Source of the DNA: Planococcus kocurii
Lineage (GTDB): Bacteria > Bacillota > Bacilli > Bacillales_A > Planococcaceae
Direction: 5' to 3'
DNA: 64,000 nucleotides
Assembly (NCBI RefSeq): GCF_001465835.2
Contig: NZ_CP013661.2
Location: 868,001-932,000 of the forward strand
Part shown: positions 25,496 to 34,274 of the stretch, piece by piece
Layout of the letters: every line of letters starts with the position of its first letter
How positions within the stretch are numbered: the first letter of the stretch is position 1
Translations under genes and position numbers: made by a program
Notes under the pieces: model-generated
Database searches by the model: none
The model's input: only the letters and a program-made list of their open reading frames with translations
What the model was told of the DNA's origin: nothing

Positions 25496-26545
25496 ATGGT
25501 TGAAAAAGAAAACGTACGCTTAACTTCTTTATCTACAAAAGGCGGTTGAGGCTGCAAAATTGGTCCTGAGGACCTGGCGCAGGTTCTGCGCCACTTACCG
25601 AAAAATGTAGACGATCCAAACTTGCTGGTCGGCTTGGAAACAGCTGATGATGCGGGAGTTTATAAAATTAATGACGAAACTGCATTGGTTCAAACTTTGG
25701 ACTTCTTTACTCCGATTGTCGATGACGCTTATATGTTTGGTCAGATCGGTGCAGCTAATGCCTTAAGCGACGTTTATGCTATGGGTGGCAAACCCTTAAC
25801 AGTTATGAATATTGTAGCTTTCCCAATCAATACTTTAGACAAAAGTATTTTAGCTGATATTTTGGCTGGTGCTTCTGACAAAGTGAAGGAATCTGGCGCT
25901 GTTTTAGTGGGTGGTCATTCAATTGATGATCAAGAACCTAAATTCGGACTTTCCGTTACAGGAACAATCCACCCCGATCGGATCCGCTCTAACGCTGGTG
26001 CGAAACCGGGTGATCGTCTAATTTTGACCAAACCTATTGGCGTCGGTATTTTAACTACTGCCATCAAGCAAGGGACTTTGGATCAAAAATCTTTGGATGA
26101 AGTTATGAATGTTATGGCTACGTTAAACAAAACTGCAGCAGAAGTGATGGAAAATTTCACCGTTAATGCCTGCACCGATGTCACTGGATTTGGCCTGCTT
26201 GGTCACACAATGGAAATCGCTAAAGGCGGCAATGTTGGCGTGACCGTAACTAACCAAGATGTTCCTGTTCTGGCTCGCGCTAGAGAACTTGCCGAACAAG
26301 ACGTCATTCCAGGCGGAACCCGTAAAAATCGAAAATGGCTTGCTGATGACATCGATTATGCTGAAAACATTAGTGAAATCGATCAATTGATTCTGTGCGA
26401 CGCGGTCACTTCAGGAGGCTTGCTGATTTCAGTTCCTGAAGCAGATGCGGATGCATTACAAAATGAGTTAGTAAAAAATAAAGTTCAATCCGCTATCATT
26501 GGTCATGTAACAAGTGAACATGCTGGACGTATTCGTGTTATTTAA
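25496..26545 (+). CDS. selD: Selenide, water dikinase, Sec-containing
   Basis: SelD makes selenophosphate from selenide and ATP, the donor for SelA. The frame starts at the ATG at 25496 behind AAAGGAGAG, and an in-frame TGA at 25547-25549 is codon 18. The surrounding KGG-U-GCKIGPEDL matches the SelD active-site GG[C/U]GCK motif, so the TGA encodes selenocysteine and the gene is not broken. Two hairpins follow it. The remaining 330 residues contain the AIRS-like ATP-binding core with GETADDAGVY-type and GVGILTT motifs and the ACTDVTGFGLLGH loop. Conventional gene callers would start it falsely at 25622. The 349-residue length is normal. Confidence 0.95.
25562..25593 (+). promoter_or_regulatory. 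Candidate bacterial SECIS of selD
   Basis: Two stem-loops follow the TGA. GGTCC/GGACC has loop TGA, and its loop starts 17 nt after the TGA. TGGCGCAG/CTGCGCCA is a perfect 8-bp stem with loop GTT, starting 33 nt after. Both fit the usual bacterial SECIS limits: a short apical loop with G in the first two positions, 16-37 nt from the UGA. The longer stem is the stronger candidate. Confidence 0.75.
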
Positions 26546-26643
26546 AGGTCAGGCACAACTTATTTAAGCTTTTTACAAGGACTCTGCTTGAGTCCTTGTT
26601 TTACTGTTAACTCAATGCCCAAATTCAAAAAGAGGTGATTTTA

Positions 26644-27540
26644 TTGAAAAAATGGATTGGTACGATTTCTGCACTTTTTCTTGTGTTATTCCTGTCTGCC
26701 TGTAGCAATGAGTCAGCTGAAAATGACAGCTCCTCAGATGAACAAGAACCCTTTACAATAGGCGTCATTCCTGCTCAAACAGAAGGTGAAATGGAAGTCG
26801 CGATGGAAAAATTACAAGCCCTTCTAAGTAAAGAACTGGATCGCAAAGTTGAGATTGAAGTTTATCCCGATTATAACGGCGTAGTAGAATCGATGAACTA
26901 CGACCAGATTGATATGGCTTATCTTGGACCATTGACTTATGTAATCGCTGAAGCGAACAGCAATGCAGAAGCCATCATTACCCAACTGGTCGAAGGCGAA
27001 CCTTTCTATCATTCCTATGTCATCACTCATAAAGACAATCCAGCAACGTCTCTAGATGAACTATTAAAAACTCCTGGTGAAGTTCAATTTGCTTTTGGTG
27101 ATCCCAATTCTACTTCCGGGTCATTAATTCCTTCTATTGAATTACAAGATCGAGGCGTCTATGAGTCCGAACAAGAAAACCAATTTAAAAATGTTCGTTT
27201 TACTGGATCACACGACGCTACTGCCTTAGCCGTTCAAAACAAACAAGTTGATGCAGGTGCTATTGATAGCGCTATTTACAATCAATTAATAGAATCGGGC
27301 AAAATCGATGCGGACCAATTAAAAATCGTTTGGGAATCTGAGCCGTTGTTCCAATACCCATGGGCTGTTCTTGAAAGTACAGATGATGAAACGATCGTAA
27401 AATTACGGAAAGCATTTTTGGCGATTGAAGATCCTGAGATCCTGGACGCGTTTGGCGCAACGGGTTTTACAGAAGCTACGAATGCCGATTATGAAAGCAT
27501 CAAACAAGCCGCTATAAAGCAAGGAATCATTGAAGAATAG
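26644..27540 (+). CDS. PhnD-like substrate-binding lipoprotein, probably for a selenium oxyanion
   Basis: A 298-residue lipoprotein. The chosen TTG start gives KKWIGTISALFLVLFLSAC with a lipobox LSAC. AGAGGTGA precedes it, and an in-frame GTG at 26635 overlaps that site. The mature part is a type II periplasmic-binding fold of the phosphate/phosphonate PhnD family (FTIGVIPAQTEGEMEVAMEKL, DMAYLGPLTYVIA, FGDPNSTSGSLIPSIEL). PhnD-like proteins next to selenium genes are commonly annotated as putative selenate transporters. The position 90 bp after selD and the two transporter genes that follow support selenate or selenite as the ligand, but the ligand cannot be read from sequence. Confidence 0.85.
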   Translation: MKKWIGTISALFLVLFLSACSNESAENDSSSDEQEPFTIGVIPAQTEGEMEVAMEKLQALLSKELDRKVEIEVYPDYNGVVESMNYDQIDMAYLGPLTYVIAEANSNAEAIITQLVEGEPFYHSYVITHKDNPATSLDELLKTPGEVQFAFGDPNSTSGSLIPSIELQDRGVYESEQENQFKNVRFTGSHDATALAVQNKQVDAGAIDSAIYNQLIESGKIDADQLKIVWESEPLFQYPWAVLESTDDETIVKLRKAFLAIEDPEILDAFGATGFTEATNADYESIKQAAIKQGIIEE

Positions 27541-27542
27541 AG

Positions 27543-28307
27543 TTGATTAGCTTGTGGTTTAAAAAAAGAAATTTCATTACACTCATAATTGTTCTCGTAC
27601 TCGTTTATTTCAGCATGCGCATTACAGAATTCGATCTGTCCAAGTTTAAAGATTTTCGCAATATGATCGATTTTCTGTCTCAATGGTGGCCAATGGACTT
27701 TTCTAAGCTTCCAGGTATGGTAGAAGATACGTTTGAAACATTGGCAATGGCCTTTCTTGGCAGTGTTTTTGGTTTATTGATTGCTTTGCCAATCAGCTTT
27801 ATGGCGGCACGCAATACAGCGCCTTCTAAGTCGCTCTTCCATATCACACGTGTGGCACTTAGTTTTGTGCGATCGATTCCGGAAATTGTTTTCGGTCTTA
27901 TCTTATTAACAACACTTGGCCTCGGACCTTTTCCAGCCGTTATTGCCATCATGTTCCATAACGTGGGGGTTTTCGGGAAACTGGTTTCTGAATTAATTGA
28001 AGCAGCAGACCCTGGTCCCCAAGAAGCCATGCGAGCGGTTGGTGCAAAAAGATGGCTGGCGAATCTGTTCAGCATTCTGCCACAAATTTGGCCAAACGTA
28101 TTGTCGCAGTTTTTTTATCGTTTTGAAGTAGCTATACGGACATCGCTTATCTTGGGCTTTATCGGTGGTGGTGGAATCGGACAACGGTTATTCAATGATT
28201 TTAAAACCTTTCAATACGCTTCTGTTTCACTAGACGTATTGATTATCATGATTATGGTCATCGCTATCGATTTTTTGGCCAGTACGGTTCGAAATCGTGT
28301 AATTTAA
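27543..28307 (+). CDS. PhnE-like ABC transporter permease
   Basis: A 254-residue permease of the phosphonate/selenium-type transporter. After a variable N-terminus come about five to six helices, with the EAA loop in EAADPGPQEAMRAVGAKRWL for contact with the ATPase, and the conserved IRTSLILGFIGGGGIGQRLF. It begins two bases after the stop of the binding-protein gene, so it is translationally linked. The start is TTG with a weak ribosome site; a second TTG lies three codons on. It works with the proteins on either side. Confidence 0.85.
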   Translation: MISLWFKKRNFITLIIVLVLVYFSMRITEFDLSKFKDFRNMIDFLSQWWPMDFSKLPGMVEDTFETLAMAFLGSVFGLLIALPISFMAARNTAPSKSLFHITRVALSFVRSIPEIVFGLILLTTLGLGPFPAVIAIMFHNVGVFGKLVSELIEAADPGPQEAMRAVGAKRWLANLFSILPQIWPNVLSQFFYRFEVAIRTSLILGFIGGGGIGQRLFNDFKTFQYASVSLDVLIIMIMVIAIDFLASTVRNRVI

Positions 28308-28319
28308 AGGAGTGGCGAT

Positions 28320-29090
28320 ATGATTCAAGTGAAAAATCTATCTGTACAGTATCCAGATATGAAAGCAAAAGCATTGACTGATATCAGCTTGTCTCTTAAA
28401 AAAGGCGATTTCGTCTGTGTACTAGGGAAAAGTGGTGCTGGAAAATCGACTTTTATTCGTTGTCTGAATGGATTACAAAAACCAACTAGTGGAGAAATTT
28501 ACTTTGATGATCAAGATATCTCTATCCACAGTGAAGAAAAATTGCGCAAAGTACGACGAGAAACGGGGATGATTTTCCAGCATTTCAGCCTCGTTCCTCG
28601 TCTGAGTGTCATTCAAAATGTATTGACCGGCATGTTTGGTTATCGTTCTTCTTTCAAAAATCTGATTGGCTGGTTTTCTGCTGATGAGTTAGCTTTCGCC
28701 AAACAAGTTATTGCAGATGTTGGCTTGTCCGATATGACTTATCGAAAAGTTGAACAACTGAGCGGTGGTCAAAAACAACGGGTAGGTATCGCGCGTGCCC
28801 TCGCCCAACAGCCAAAAGTTTTGCTTGGAGACGAACCTGTTGCTAGTCTAGATCCTGGCACCTCTAATCACATCTTCACGTTACTGACAGAAATGCATGA
28901 ACGTTTAGACTTACTGACGATTATCAATGTTCATGACATCGAATTGGCAAAGCGCTACGCTAGTCGCATTCTTGCTTTAAAAGATGGTAAGCTTATTTTT
29001 GATGGGCTGCCGGCAGACTTCACGGATTCCCAATATCGTGAAACCTATACGTCTAATCCACAAACCGCATTTTTCGATGCAGGAATTTAA
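28320..29090 (+). CDS. PhnC-like ABC transporter ATP-binding protein
   Basis: A 256-residue ATPase. Walker A is GKSGAGKST, the Q-loop IFQHFSLVPRLSVIQNVL, the signature LSGGQKQRVGIARAL, and Walker B VLLGDEPVASLDP. The switch histidine is INVHDIELAKRY. The length and the NVLTGMFGYRSSFKNLIGWF insertion fit the PhnC subgroup. It energises the permease encoded just upstream. AAAGGAG precedes the ATG. The downstream deacetylase gene follows after 19 bp, in the same operon. Confidence 0.9.
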   Translation: MIQVKNLSVQYPDMKAKALTDISLSLKKGDFVCVLGKSGAGKSTFIRCLNGLQKPTSGEIYFDDQDISIHSEEKLRKVRRETGMIFQHFSLVPRLSVIQNVLTGMFGYRSSFKNLIGWFSADELAFAKQVIADVGLSDMTYRKVEQLSGGQKQRVGIARALAQQPKVLLGDEPVASLDPGTSNHIFTLLTEMHERLDLLTIINVHDIELAKRYASRILALKDGKLIFDGLPADFTDSQYRETYTSNPQTAFFDAGI

Positions 29091-29109
29091 ATTCAAGGAG
29101 ATGATTCGG

Positions 29110-29751
29110 ATGATTAAGAGCCCTTGAGCAGTCGATCAATCCAGGGTCGTGTACGACTCTACTCACCCCGAAATTGTTACGAGCACTCGTTTGCAAAGCA
29201 AAAAATCTGTGATCTTAACATTTGATGACGGTCCAAGCAAACGACTGCCACAACTACTAGATATTTTAAAACAGCACGATGTGCAAGCGATGTTCTTCTG
29301 GCAATCGCATCTGCTTTATCCTGCAAGACCATGGCAACGCTTGTTGGACGATGGGCATGTTCTTGGTACGCATTCAATGAAACACCGGAACTTGATACAA
29401 CTGTCTTATGAAAAACAGTATCAAGATATCCACAATAGTATGTTGCATATCGAAAAAATAACTGGAACACCCGTTGTTTTTTTCCGGCCTCCATACGGTA
29501 ACTACAATGCCGATACGTTACGAGCAGCAAAAGCACTGGGCTTAACGACGGTCATGTGGCGAATCGCTTCGATGGACTGGGAATTAAAAGAAGATCCCCA
29601 ACAAATTATTCGATATATCACTGAAAATCTTGAAGATGGTGCTATCATCCTGTTACATGAATTAGAGCAAACTATCACTATTTTACCTCAGTTAATTCAT
29701 GCGATTAAACAGCAAGGATATAGCTTTTCTTTGGTAGATACTAACGACTAA
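29110..29751 (+). CDS. CE4 polysaccharide deacetylase with in-frame TGA (candidate selenoprotein)
   Basis: A 213-residue metal-dependent deacetylase if read through. ATG at 29110 has AAGGAG nine bases upstream. The frame reads MIKSP, TGA (29125-29127), AVDQSRVV and then runs open to 29751. CE4 motifs are all present: TFDDGP, HSMKH, RPPYG, MDW and ILLHE. No signal peptide is visible, so it is probably cytosolic. The only other start is GTG at 29149, which has no good ribosome site. Sec insertion at codon 6, a nonsense mutation (for example from TGG), or GTG initiation are the alternatives. It is the last gene of the selenium operon. Confidence 0.7.
29143..29160 (+). promoter_or_regulatory. SECIS-like hairpin in the deacetylase gene
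   Basis: AGGGTCG (29143-29149) pairs with CGACTCT (29154-29160), 7 bp with one G-U pair, around TGTA. The loop begins 22 nt after the in-frame TGA and has G as its second base. These values lie within the usual bacterial SECIS limits. A 7-bp stem can also arise by chance. Confidence 0.45.
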
Positions 29752-29783
29752 AAAGCAGCACCGAAAAATCGGTGCTGCTTTTT
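29750..29783. terminator. Bidirectional terminator
   Basis: AAAAAGCAGCACCGA pairs perfectly with TCGGTGCTGCTTTTT around AAAA. It overlaps the stop codons of the convergent deacetylase and antiporter genes. Confidence 0.92.
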
Positions 29784-31815
29784 AGTCAGTAGTTTCGTGC
29801 AAGGTAACGCTTTCGATAAAATGAATATAGCGTCTTAGTTCTTTTGCCTGCTCTCTTGTAATATCTCCAGCTGCATACATTTTATAAATTTCCGCTCGTC
29901 CCATATCCATGACAATGACGCGCAGTTCTTCTTTTTGCAATTCGTATTTTTCATCGTACAACGCTTCAGGTTTTTTTAATCTACTGACCATTTGTCTATA
30001 ATCTGAAACGACCGCTTCCATAATTTCTTTCGGTTCGTATTTTTTTGCATATGCTTCAATCCCAGAGAGAGCCGCTTGCAAAGCCTGCAGTTGAACTTCT
30101 CGTCCTTCCTGAAATTCGACCAGCCGTATTTCCTCTTCTCTCGCATTTTGCCCCCTGAAACGCCTCCATGCCCGAATCAGCTTCCCCTGTAAATAGAGCA
30201 TCGTCGAACGCGTATTGTTGGCAATGACTTCTTCGCGACGATCTAGTGACTTTTCAAAAGCATCATGTAATTCTGAATCCAACTCCTTTTTGCGATAAAG
30301 TGATTGGATGTATTTACGTTCAAGTCGCAGCGCCTTTAATCGAAGTTCTCGCATTTTTCGCTGATACTTTTTATTGGCTTGCGTTGCGGCATCTTCTTCC
30401 GTTTGAATCTGACGGAAACGTAATTTATATTCTTCCATCAATTCATAAGCACCTGCTTCGTTTTCTTCCGTAATTTCAGATTTTATTTTTTTAATCGAAG
30501 TTAGTAAAATTCGTCTCTGTGCTTCTTCTAAATCTATCTTTAAGGATTGCTCACCATCTGCCAATTGTCCTTTACTGAGCATCGGTAAAACAATCGTTGC
30601 AACAATCAACGTAAAAAGAATGGTTCCTGCTGCTAAGAAAAGAATAAGCGACCGGTTTGGAAAAGTCTCTCCATTCTCCATCAGAAAAGGCAGTGACAGA
30701 ACTCCGACCATAGTTACGGTTCCACGAACTCCTGTTAAACTAACATACAAAGTTAACTTCAAGCTGGGCTTGGCCGCTTCTTTCATTTTGCCAAAATGAT
30801 ATTCATAAATGGAGAACAGGTATGCCCAGACAAAACGAATGCCGAGAATCATCGTACCAATTGCGAACACATAGGAAAATATGAGCAACAAACTGGCGTT
30901 AGGATTTTCCAAAACACCGCGCATCGAAATCGGGATATTCAACCCAAGCAGTAAAAAAACTATGCCATTTAATATAAAAAGAATGATTTTCCAAATGTTT
31001 TCTGTTGATACTTGTTCTTCTGCAATAAACGTTTCGGTCTGTTCTCTAACGAGAGAATGTACGATTCCTGCGACCACAACCGCTATAACTCCCGATGCGT
31101 GGAGAATATCTTCTGTAACGATGAATATTAAAAACGGCGTCATAATTTGTAATAAGGTGTGGAATGTGACGTCGTTAATGCCTTGCTTTCGCAATATTAA
31201 TCGGATTCCGATAACTGATAACCCTAATAGCAAACCTAACAATCCACCTGCCAGAAATTTATACGAAAAATCCAAAACTGCTTCTGATAGTGAAAAATAG
31301 CCGGTAACCACAGCCGCTACGGCATAATTAAATGCGACTAAACCCGATGCGTCATTTATCAATGATTCGCCTCTCACCAGACTCAATACTTTTTGTGGAA
31401 TCCGAATACGCTGCGCGATGCCATTAACTGCGACTGGATCTGTCGGAGATAGGATTGCAGCTAATGCGAATGCAGCAGCCAGCGGAATCTCATCTATTAG
31501 CCAGTGGATAAAATAGCCACCTAACACCGTTGTTAATAGTACGAGAATGATTGCATTTCCTAGAATGGGTCCTTTCATTCGCCATAATTCTTCACGTGGA
31601 AAGTGGCTGCCGTCATTAAACAATAAGGGAGCGATAAATAACAGTAAAAACCATTCTGTTTCAATATCGAAAGAGATATCTTGGTAAACAAGCACCAAAA
31701 TAATTCCTAGAGCCACTTGGATTAGCGCGGTCGGGATAAACGGAATGTAATGGCTCACTACATTCGAAATCAATAGACAAATCAACAAAAGAAAAATAGT
31801 AAGCAACAAGTCCAT
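29782..31815 (-). CDS. CPA1-type sodium/proton antiporter
   Basis: A 677-residue antiporter of the NhaP/NHE (CPA1) family. The first 410 residues hold about 12 helices. The ion-site ND pair is in ESLINDASGLVAF, and LSPTDPVAVNGI is the preceding discontinuous helix. The last 260 residues form a charged cytoplasmic region rich in Glu, Arg and Lys, with coiled-coil tendency (KRKMRELRLKALRLERKYIQ), which probably regulates activity. Exchange of Na+ or K+ for protons across the cytoplasmic membrane is expected. It is convergent with the selenium operon and not part of it. Confidence 0.9.
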   Translation of the reverse strand: MDLLLTIFLLLICLLISNVVSHYIPFIPTALIQVALGIILVLVYQDISFDIETEWFLLLFIAPLLFNDGSHFPREELWRMKGPILGNAIILVLLTTVLGGYFIHWLIDEIPLAAAFALAAILSPTDPVAVNGIAQRIRIPQKVLSLVRGESLINDASGLVAFNYAVAAVVTGYFSLSEAVLDFSYKFLAGGLLGLLLGLSVIGIRLILRKQGINDVTFHTLLQIMTPFLIFIVTEDILHASGVIAVVVAGIVHSLVREQTETFIAEEQVSTENIWKIILFILNGIVFLLLGLNIPISMRGVLENPNASLLLIFSYVFAIGTMILGIRFVWAYLFSIYEYHFGKMKEAAKPSLKLTLYVSLTGVRGTVTMVGVLSLPFLMENGETFPNRSLILFLAAGTILFTLIVATIVLPMLSKGQLADGEQSLKIDLEEAQRRILLTSIKKIKSEITEENEAGAYELMEEYKLRFRQIQTEEDAATQANKKYQRKMRELRLKALRLERKYIQSLYRKKELDSELHDAFEKSLDRREEVIANNTRSTMLYLQGKLIRAWRRFRGQNAREEEIRLVEFQEGREVQLQALQAALSGIEAYAKKYEPKEIMEAVVSDYRQMVSRLKKPEALYDEKYELQKEELRVIVMDMGRAEIYKMYAAGDITREQAKELRRYIHFIESVTLHETTD

Positions 31816-31983
31816 AGCTTTTCTCCATTCTATTCCGGGTATGAGTCATCTATGTATACCCAAAACAGTCTACACTCTACGCTTTTTATTTAAGATGTCT
31901 TTTTGAATTCTACTATTATTTAACGCGAGTTTTTTGTAAAGATTCGGGTATACTGCTTTTAACCCAGATTAGGAGGTACTGCG

Positions 31984-32721
31984 ATGTTTTACTTGAGCTT
32001 AGCCATCACCATCGCATTTATGATTGTTCATATCTCTACAAATTACATTAAATTTCTTGATCGAAAGCCAAAAGACAGACTTATGTCGTTTGTATCCGGT
32101 GGTTCAATTGCTTATGTCTTTCTCCACCTCGTTCCTGAATTGACCCATTACCAAGAAGTCGCTGAAGATGCTCAATTACCGCTGTGGCTTGAGTCACTTG
32201 ACTACTCCACTTATTTGTTAACGCTCCTGGGTATTGCGTTTTTCTACGGCATCAATCAACTCAATGAGAAATCCAAAGCAAAAAATGAAAGAGAAGAAAA
32301 CCTCTCTCAACCAAGCAGGTTCGTCTTCGCTCTTGAAATTTTCGGATTTGCATTATATAACGTGCTAATTGGCTATTTGCTTACTGATTTAAGTGGCGAA
32401 CGAATTTCGGATTATCTTATTTACTTTGTCGTCTTTTCTTTTCATTTTATCGCCAACAATCGTGTACTCCATTTAACACACGAAGACTTGTATACGAATA
32501 TTGGTCGTTGGGTATTGGCCATTTCCGTATTACTTGGTTGGTTGCTTTATCATGTTACAGAAACTAACGAATTGACTATTGCCTTCTTTTCAGCGTTTCT
32601 GACAGGGGGAATCATCTTAAATATTTTAGATGACGAATTGCCGGCAGAGAAAAATAGTAGCTATCCTTCTTTTATCGCAGGGCTTATCTTTATCACTGTG
32701 CTGCTCCAAATCATTCTTTGA
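31984..32721 (+). CDS. Conserved membrane protein with ZIP-like features
   Basis: A 245-residue protein with about seven helices. SGGSIAYVFLHLVPEL and SFHFIANNRVLHLTHED place histidines in or beside membrane segments, and EIFGFALYNVLIGYLL is a third conserved-looking stretch. The pattern is reminiscent of ZIP metal transporters but shorter and weaker, so I do not claim that function. AGGAGG precedes the ATG. A tiny ORF follows with its own ribosome site. Confidence 0.6.
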   Translation: MFYLSLAITIAFMIVHISTNYIKFLDRKPKDRLMSFVSGGSIAYVFLHLVPELTHYQEVAEDAQLPLWLESLDYSTYLLTLLGIAFFYGINQLNEKSKAKNEREENLSQPSRFVFALEIFGFALYNVLIGYLLTDLSGERISDYLIYFVVFSFHFIANNRVLHLTHEDLYTNIGRWVLAISVLLGWLLYHVTETNELTIAFFSAFLTGGIILNILDDELPAEKNSSYPSFIAGLIFITVLLQIIL

Positions 32722-32735
32722 GTAAGGTGGTGTCA

Positions 32736-32795
32736 ATGTGCGGATTTCCTGTATGGATAGCCTGCTTACTTCACTCATTCTTTCGATTATCTTGA
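32736..32795 (+). CDS. Possible small peptide MCGFPVWIACLLHSFFRLS
   Basis: A 19-codon frame begins at an ATG five bases after AAGGTGG and lies 14 bp after the upstream membrane protein. It has two cysteines and is largely hydrophobic. A second, overlapping frame (32753-32824, 23 residues, MDSLLTSLILSII...) is also hydrophobic but lacks a ribosome site. Either may be chance. Expression evidence is needed. Confidence 0.3.
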   Translation: MCGFPVWIACLLHSFFRLS

Positions 32796-32922
32796 CTATT
32801 TTGGTGAATTTACTGTTTTTTTAGCTCATCTTCAGTCTATATAAGTTGCTATTCAACTACTATCACCTAAAGAGCCTTTGCTGAACCTGTTTAGTCTTCA
32901 AACCTAAAAAGCCATGCCATGC

Positions 32923-32965
32923 AAAAAAAGCCAGTCAGAATTCATAGATTCTGAATGGCTTTTTT
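32923..32965. terminator. Bidirectional terminator
   Basis: AAAAAAAGCC-AGTCAGAAT pairs with ATTCTGA-ATGGCTTTTTT around TCATAG. It lies between the plus-strand genes and the PTS IIC gene. Confidence 0.88.
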
Positions 32966-32980
32966 AGTTTAAAATCATTG

Positions 32981-34249
32981 TTATGCAAACCCTAAAAGTT
33001 TCATAATACTTAAAATCAAGATACCTACTACTCCAAAGTCAGAGTCACCAAATGTCGTTCCAGAAAATCCGATATCTCCCAGTAATACTAGTAGGATAGC
33101 GGGAATGAAACTGATGATTAAGCCGTTAGCAAATGCACCGAGCATCGCACCGCGTCTACCACCTGTAATATTTCCGAAGACACCAGCTGCTGCTCCAGTG
33201 AAGAAGTGAGGAACTAGTCCTGGAACAATGACACTCAACCCAAGAACCGGAAGAACGAACATCGCTAATAATCCTGCAAAAAAGCTGAATAAAAACCCAA
33301 TAATTACAGCATTTGGAGCAAACGGAAAAATAATTGGCACATCAAGTGCTGGCTTTGTGTTCGGTACTAGCTTGTCGGCAATTCCTTGGAAAGCAGGAAC
33401 GATTTCAGCAATTAGCATTCTTACTCCTGCAAGGATAATGTAAACACCCGCTGCAAAGGTAATTGCTTGAATGAATGAAAATACTAAGAAATTTGAACCG
33501 TTCGAGAGTGTTGTTTCAATAAACTCTTGACCTGCAAATAAAGCAACCACAATAAAGAACAATGTCATTGTCAAAGAAACTGCTACAGAAGTATCTCTTA
33601 GAAACCCTAACGATTGAGGAACTTTAATGTCCTCAGTGGTTTTTTCTTTATTACCAAACCATTTCCCAACATTGGCAGAAACGAAATAACCAATTGATCC
33701 AAAATGACCTACAGCAAAATCGTCACTTCCTGTAATTTGACGCACATATGGTTGCAAAAGTGCTGGGAAAAGCACCATACATAGACCAAGAATAATTGAA
33801 CCAACCAAAATTAATGGAGCTCCTGCAAGTCCGCCGACTGATAAAGTCACTGCTAGTAGACATGCCATGAACAAGGTATGATGACCCGTAAGGAATATAT
33901 ATTTAAACGGTGTGATACGTGCCAAGAGAATATTGAAAAGCATTCCGAAAACCATGATCAATGCTGTTGAAGTTCCATACTCACTTTGTGCAGCAGCAAC
34001 AATCGCTTCATTATTTGGAATGACGCCCTGGACATTAAACGCATAATCAAACATTTTCCCGAATATATCCAGAGAGCCAATCAGCACTGCAGCTCCAGCA
34101 CCAATAATTACAAAGCCCATTACTGTTTTTAACGTTCCAGAAACTACATCGGCGCTATTTTTCTTCTGAAGTAATAACCCGATAAGTGCAAATAACCCAA
34201 TCAAAATAGCTGGCGTTCCCAGTATATCGTTCATAATTATTTGTAACAC
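32981..34249 (-). CDS. Ascorbate-type PTS permease, EIIC
   Basis: A 422-residue membrane component of the ascorbate/galactitol-type phosphotransferase family (UlaA-like). About 11 helices are visible, with the conserved FKYIFLTGHHTLFMACLL and GSIGYFVSANVGKW regions. It moves a sugar or sugar acid while EIIB phosphorylates it. The substrate is uncertain: no ula-type catabolic genes are in the window, and such IIC proteins also serve other pentose acids. It is the last gene of a regulator-IIB-IIC operon. Confidence 0.88.
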   Translation of the reverse strand: MLQIIMNDILGTPAILIGLFALIGLLLQKKNSADVVSGTLKTVMGFVIIGAGAAVLIGSLDIFGKMFDYAFNVQGVIPNNEAIVAAAQSEYGTSTALIMVFGMLFNILLARITPFKYIFLTGHHTLFMACLLAVTLSVGGLAGAPLILVGSIILGLCMVLFPALLQPYVRQITGSDDFAVGHFGSIGYFVSANVGKWFGNKEKTTEDIKVPQSLGFLRDTSVAVSLTMTLFFIVVALFAGQEFIETTLSNGSNFLVFSFIQAITFAAGVYIILAGVRMLIAEIVPAFQGIADKLVPNTKPALDVPIIFPFAPNAVIIGFLFSFFAGLLAMFVLPVLGLSVIVPGLVPHFFTGAAAGVFGNITGGRRGAMLGAFANGLIISFIPAILLVLLGDIGFSGTTFGDSDFGVVGILILSIMKLLGFA

Positions 34250-34274
34250 AGCATTTCCTCCTTTGGCGTCAGTT

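Noticed and set aside
25496..25621. selD as a pseudogene with a premature stop
   Set aside because: The TGA falls at the conserved Cys/Sec position of SelD, SECIS-compatible hairpins follow, and selA, selB and selC are adjacent.
27680..28075. 131-residue minus-strand ORF
   Set aside because: Antisense to the ABC permease gene in the selenium operon, with no start site.
29149..29751. Deacetylase starting at the GTG at 29149 as its normal start
   Set aside because: It has no ribosome site at proper spacing, whereas the ATG at 29110 has AAGGAG nine bases upstream in the same frame. Kept as an alternative, not as the main call.
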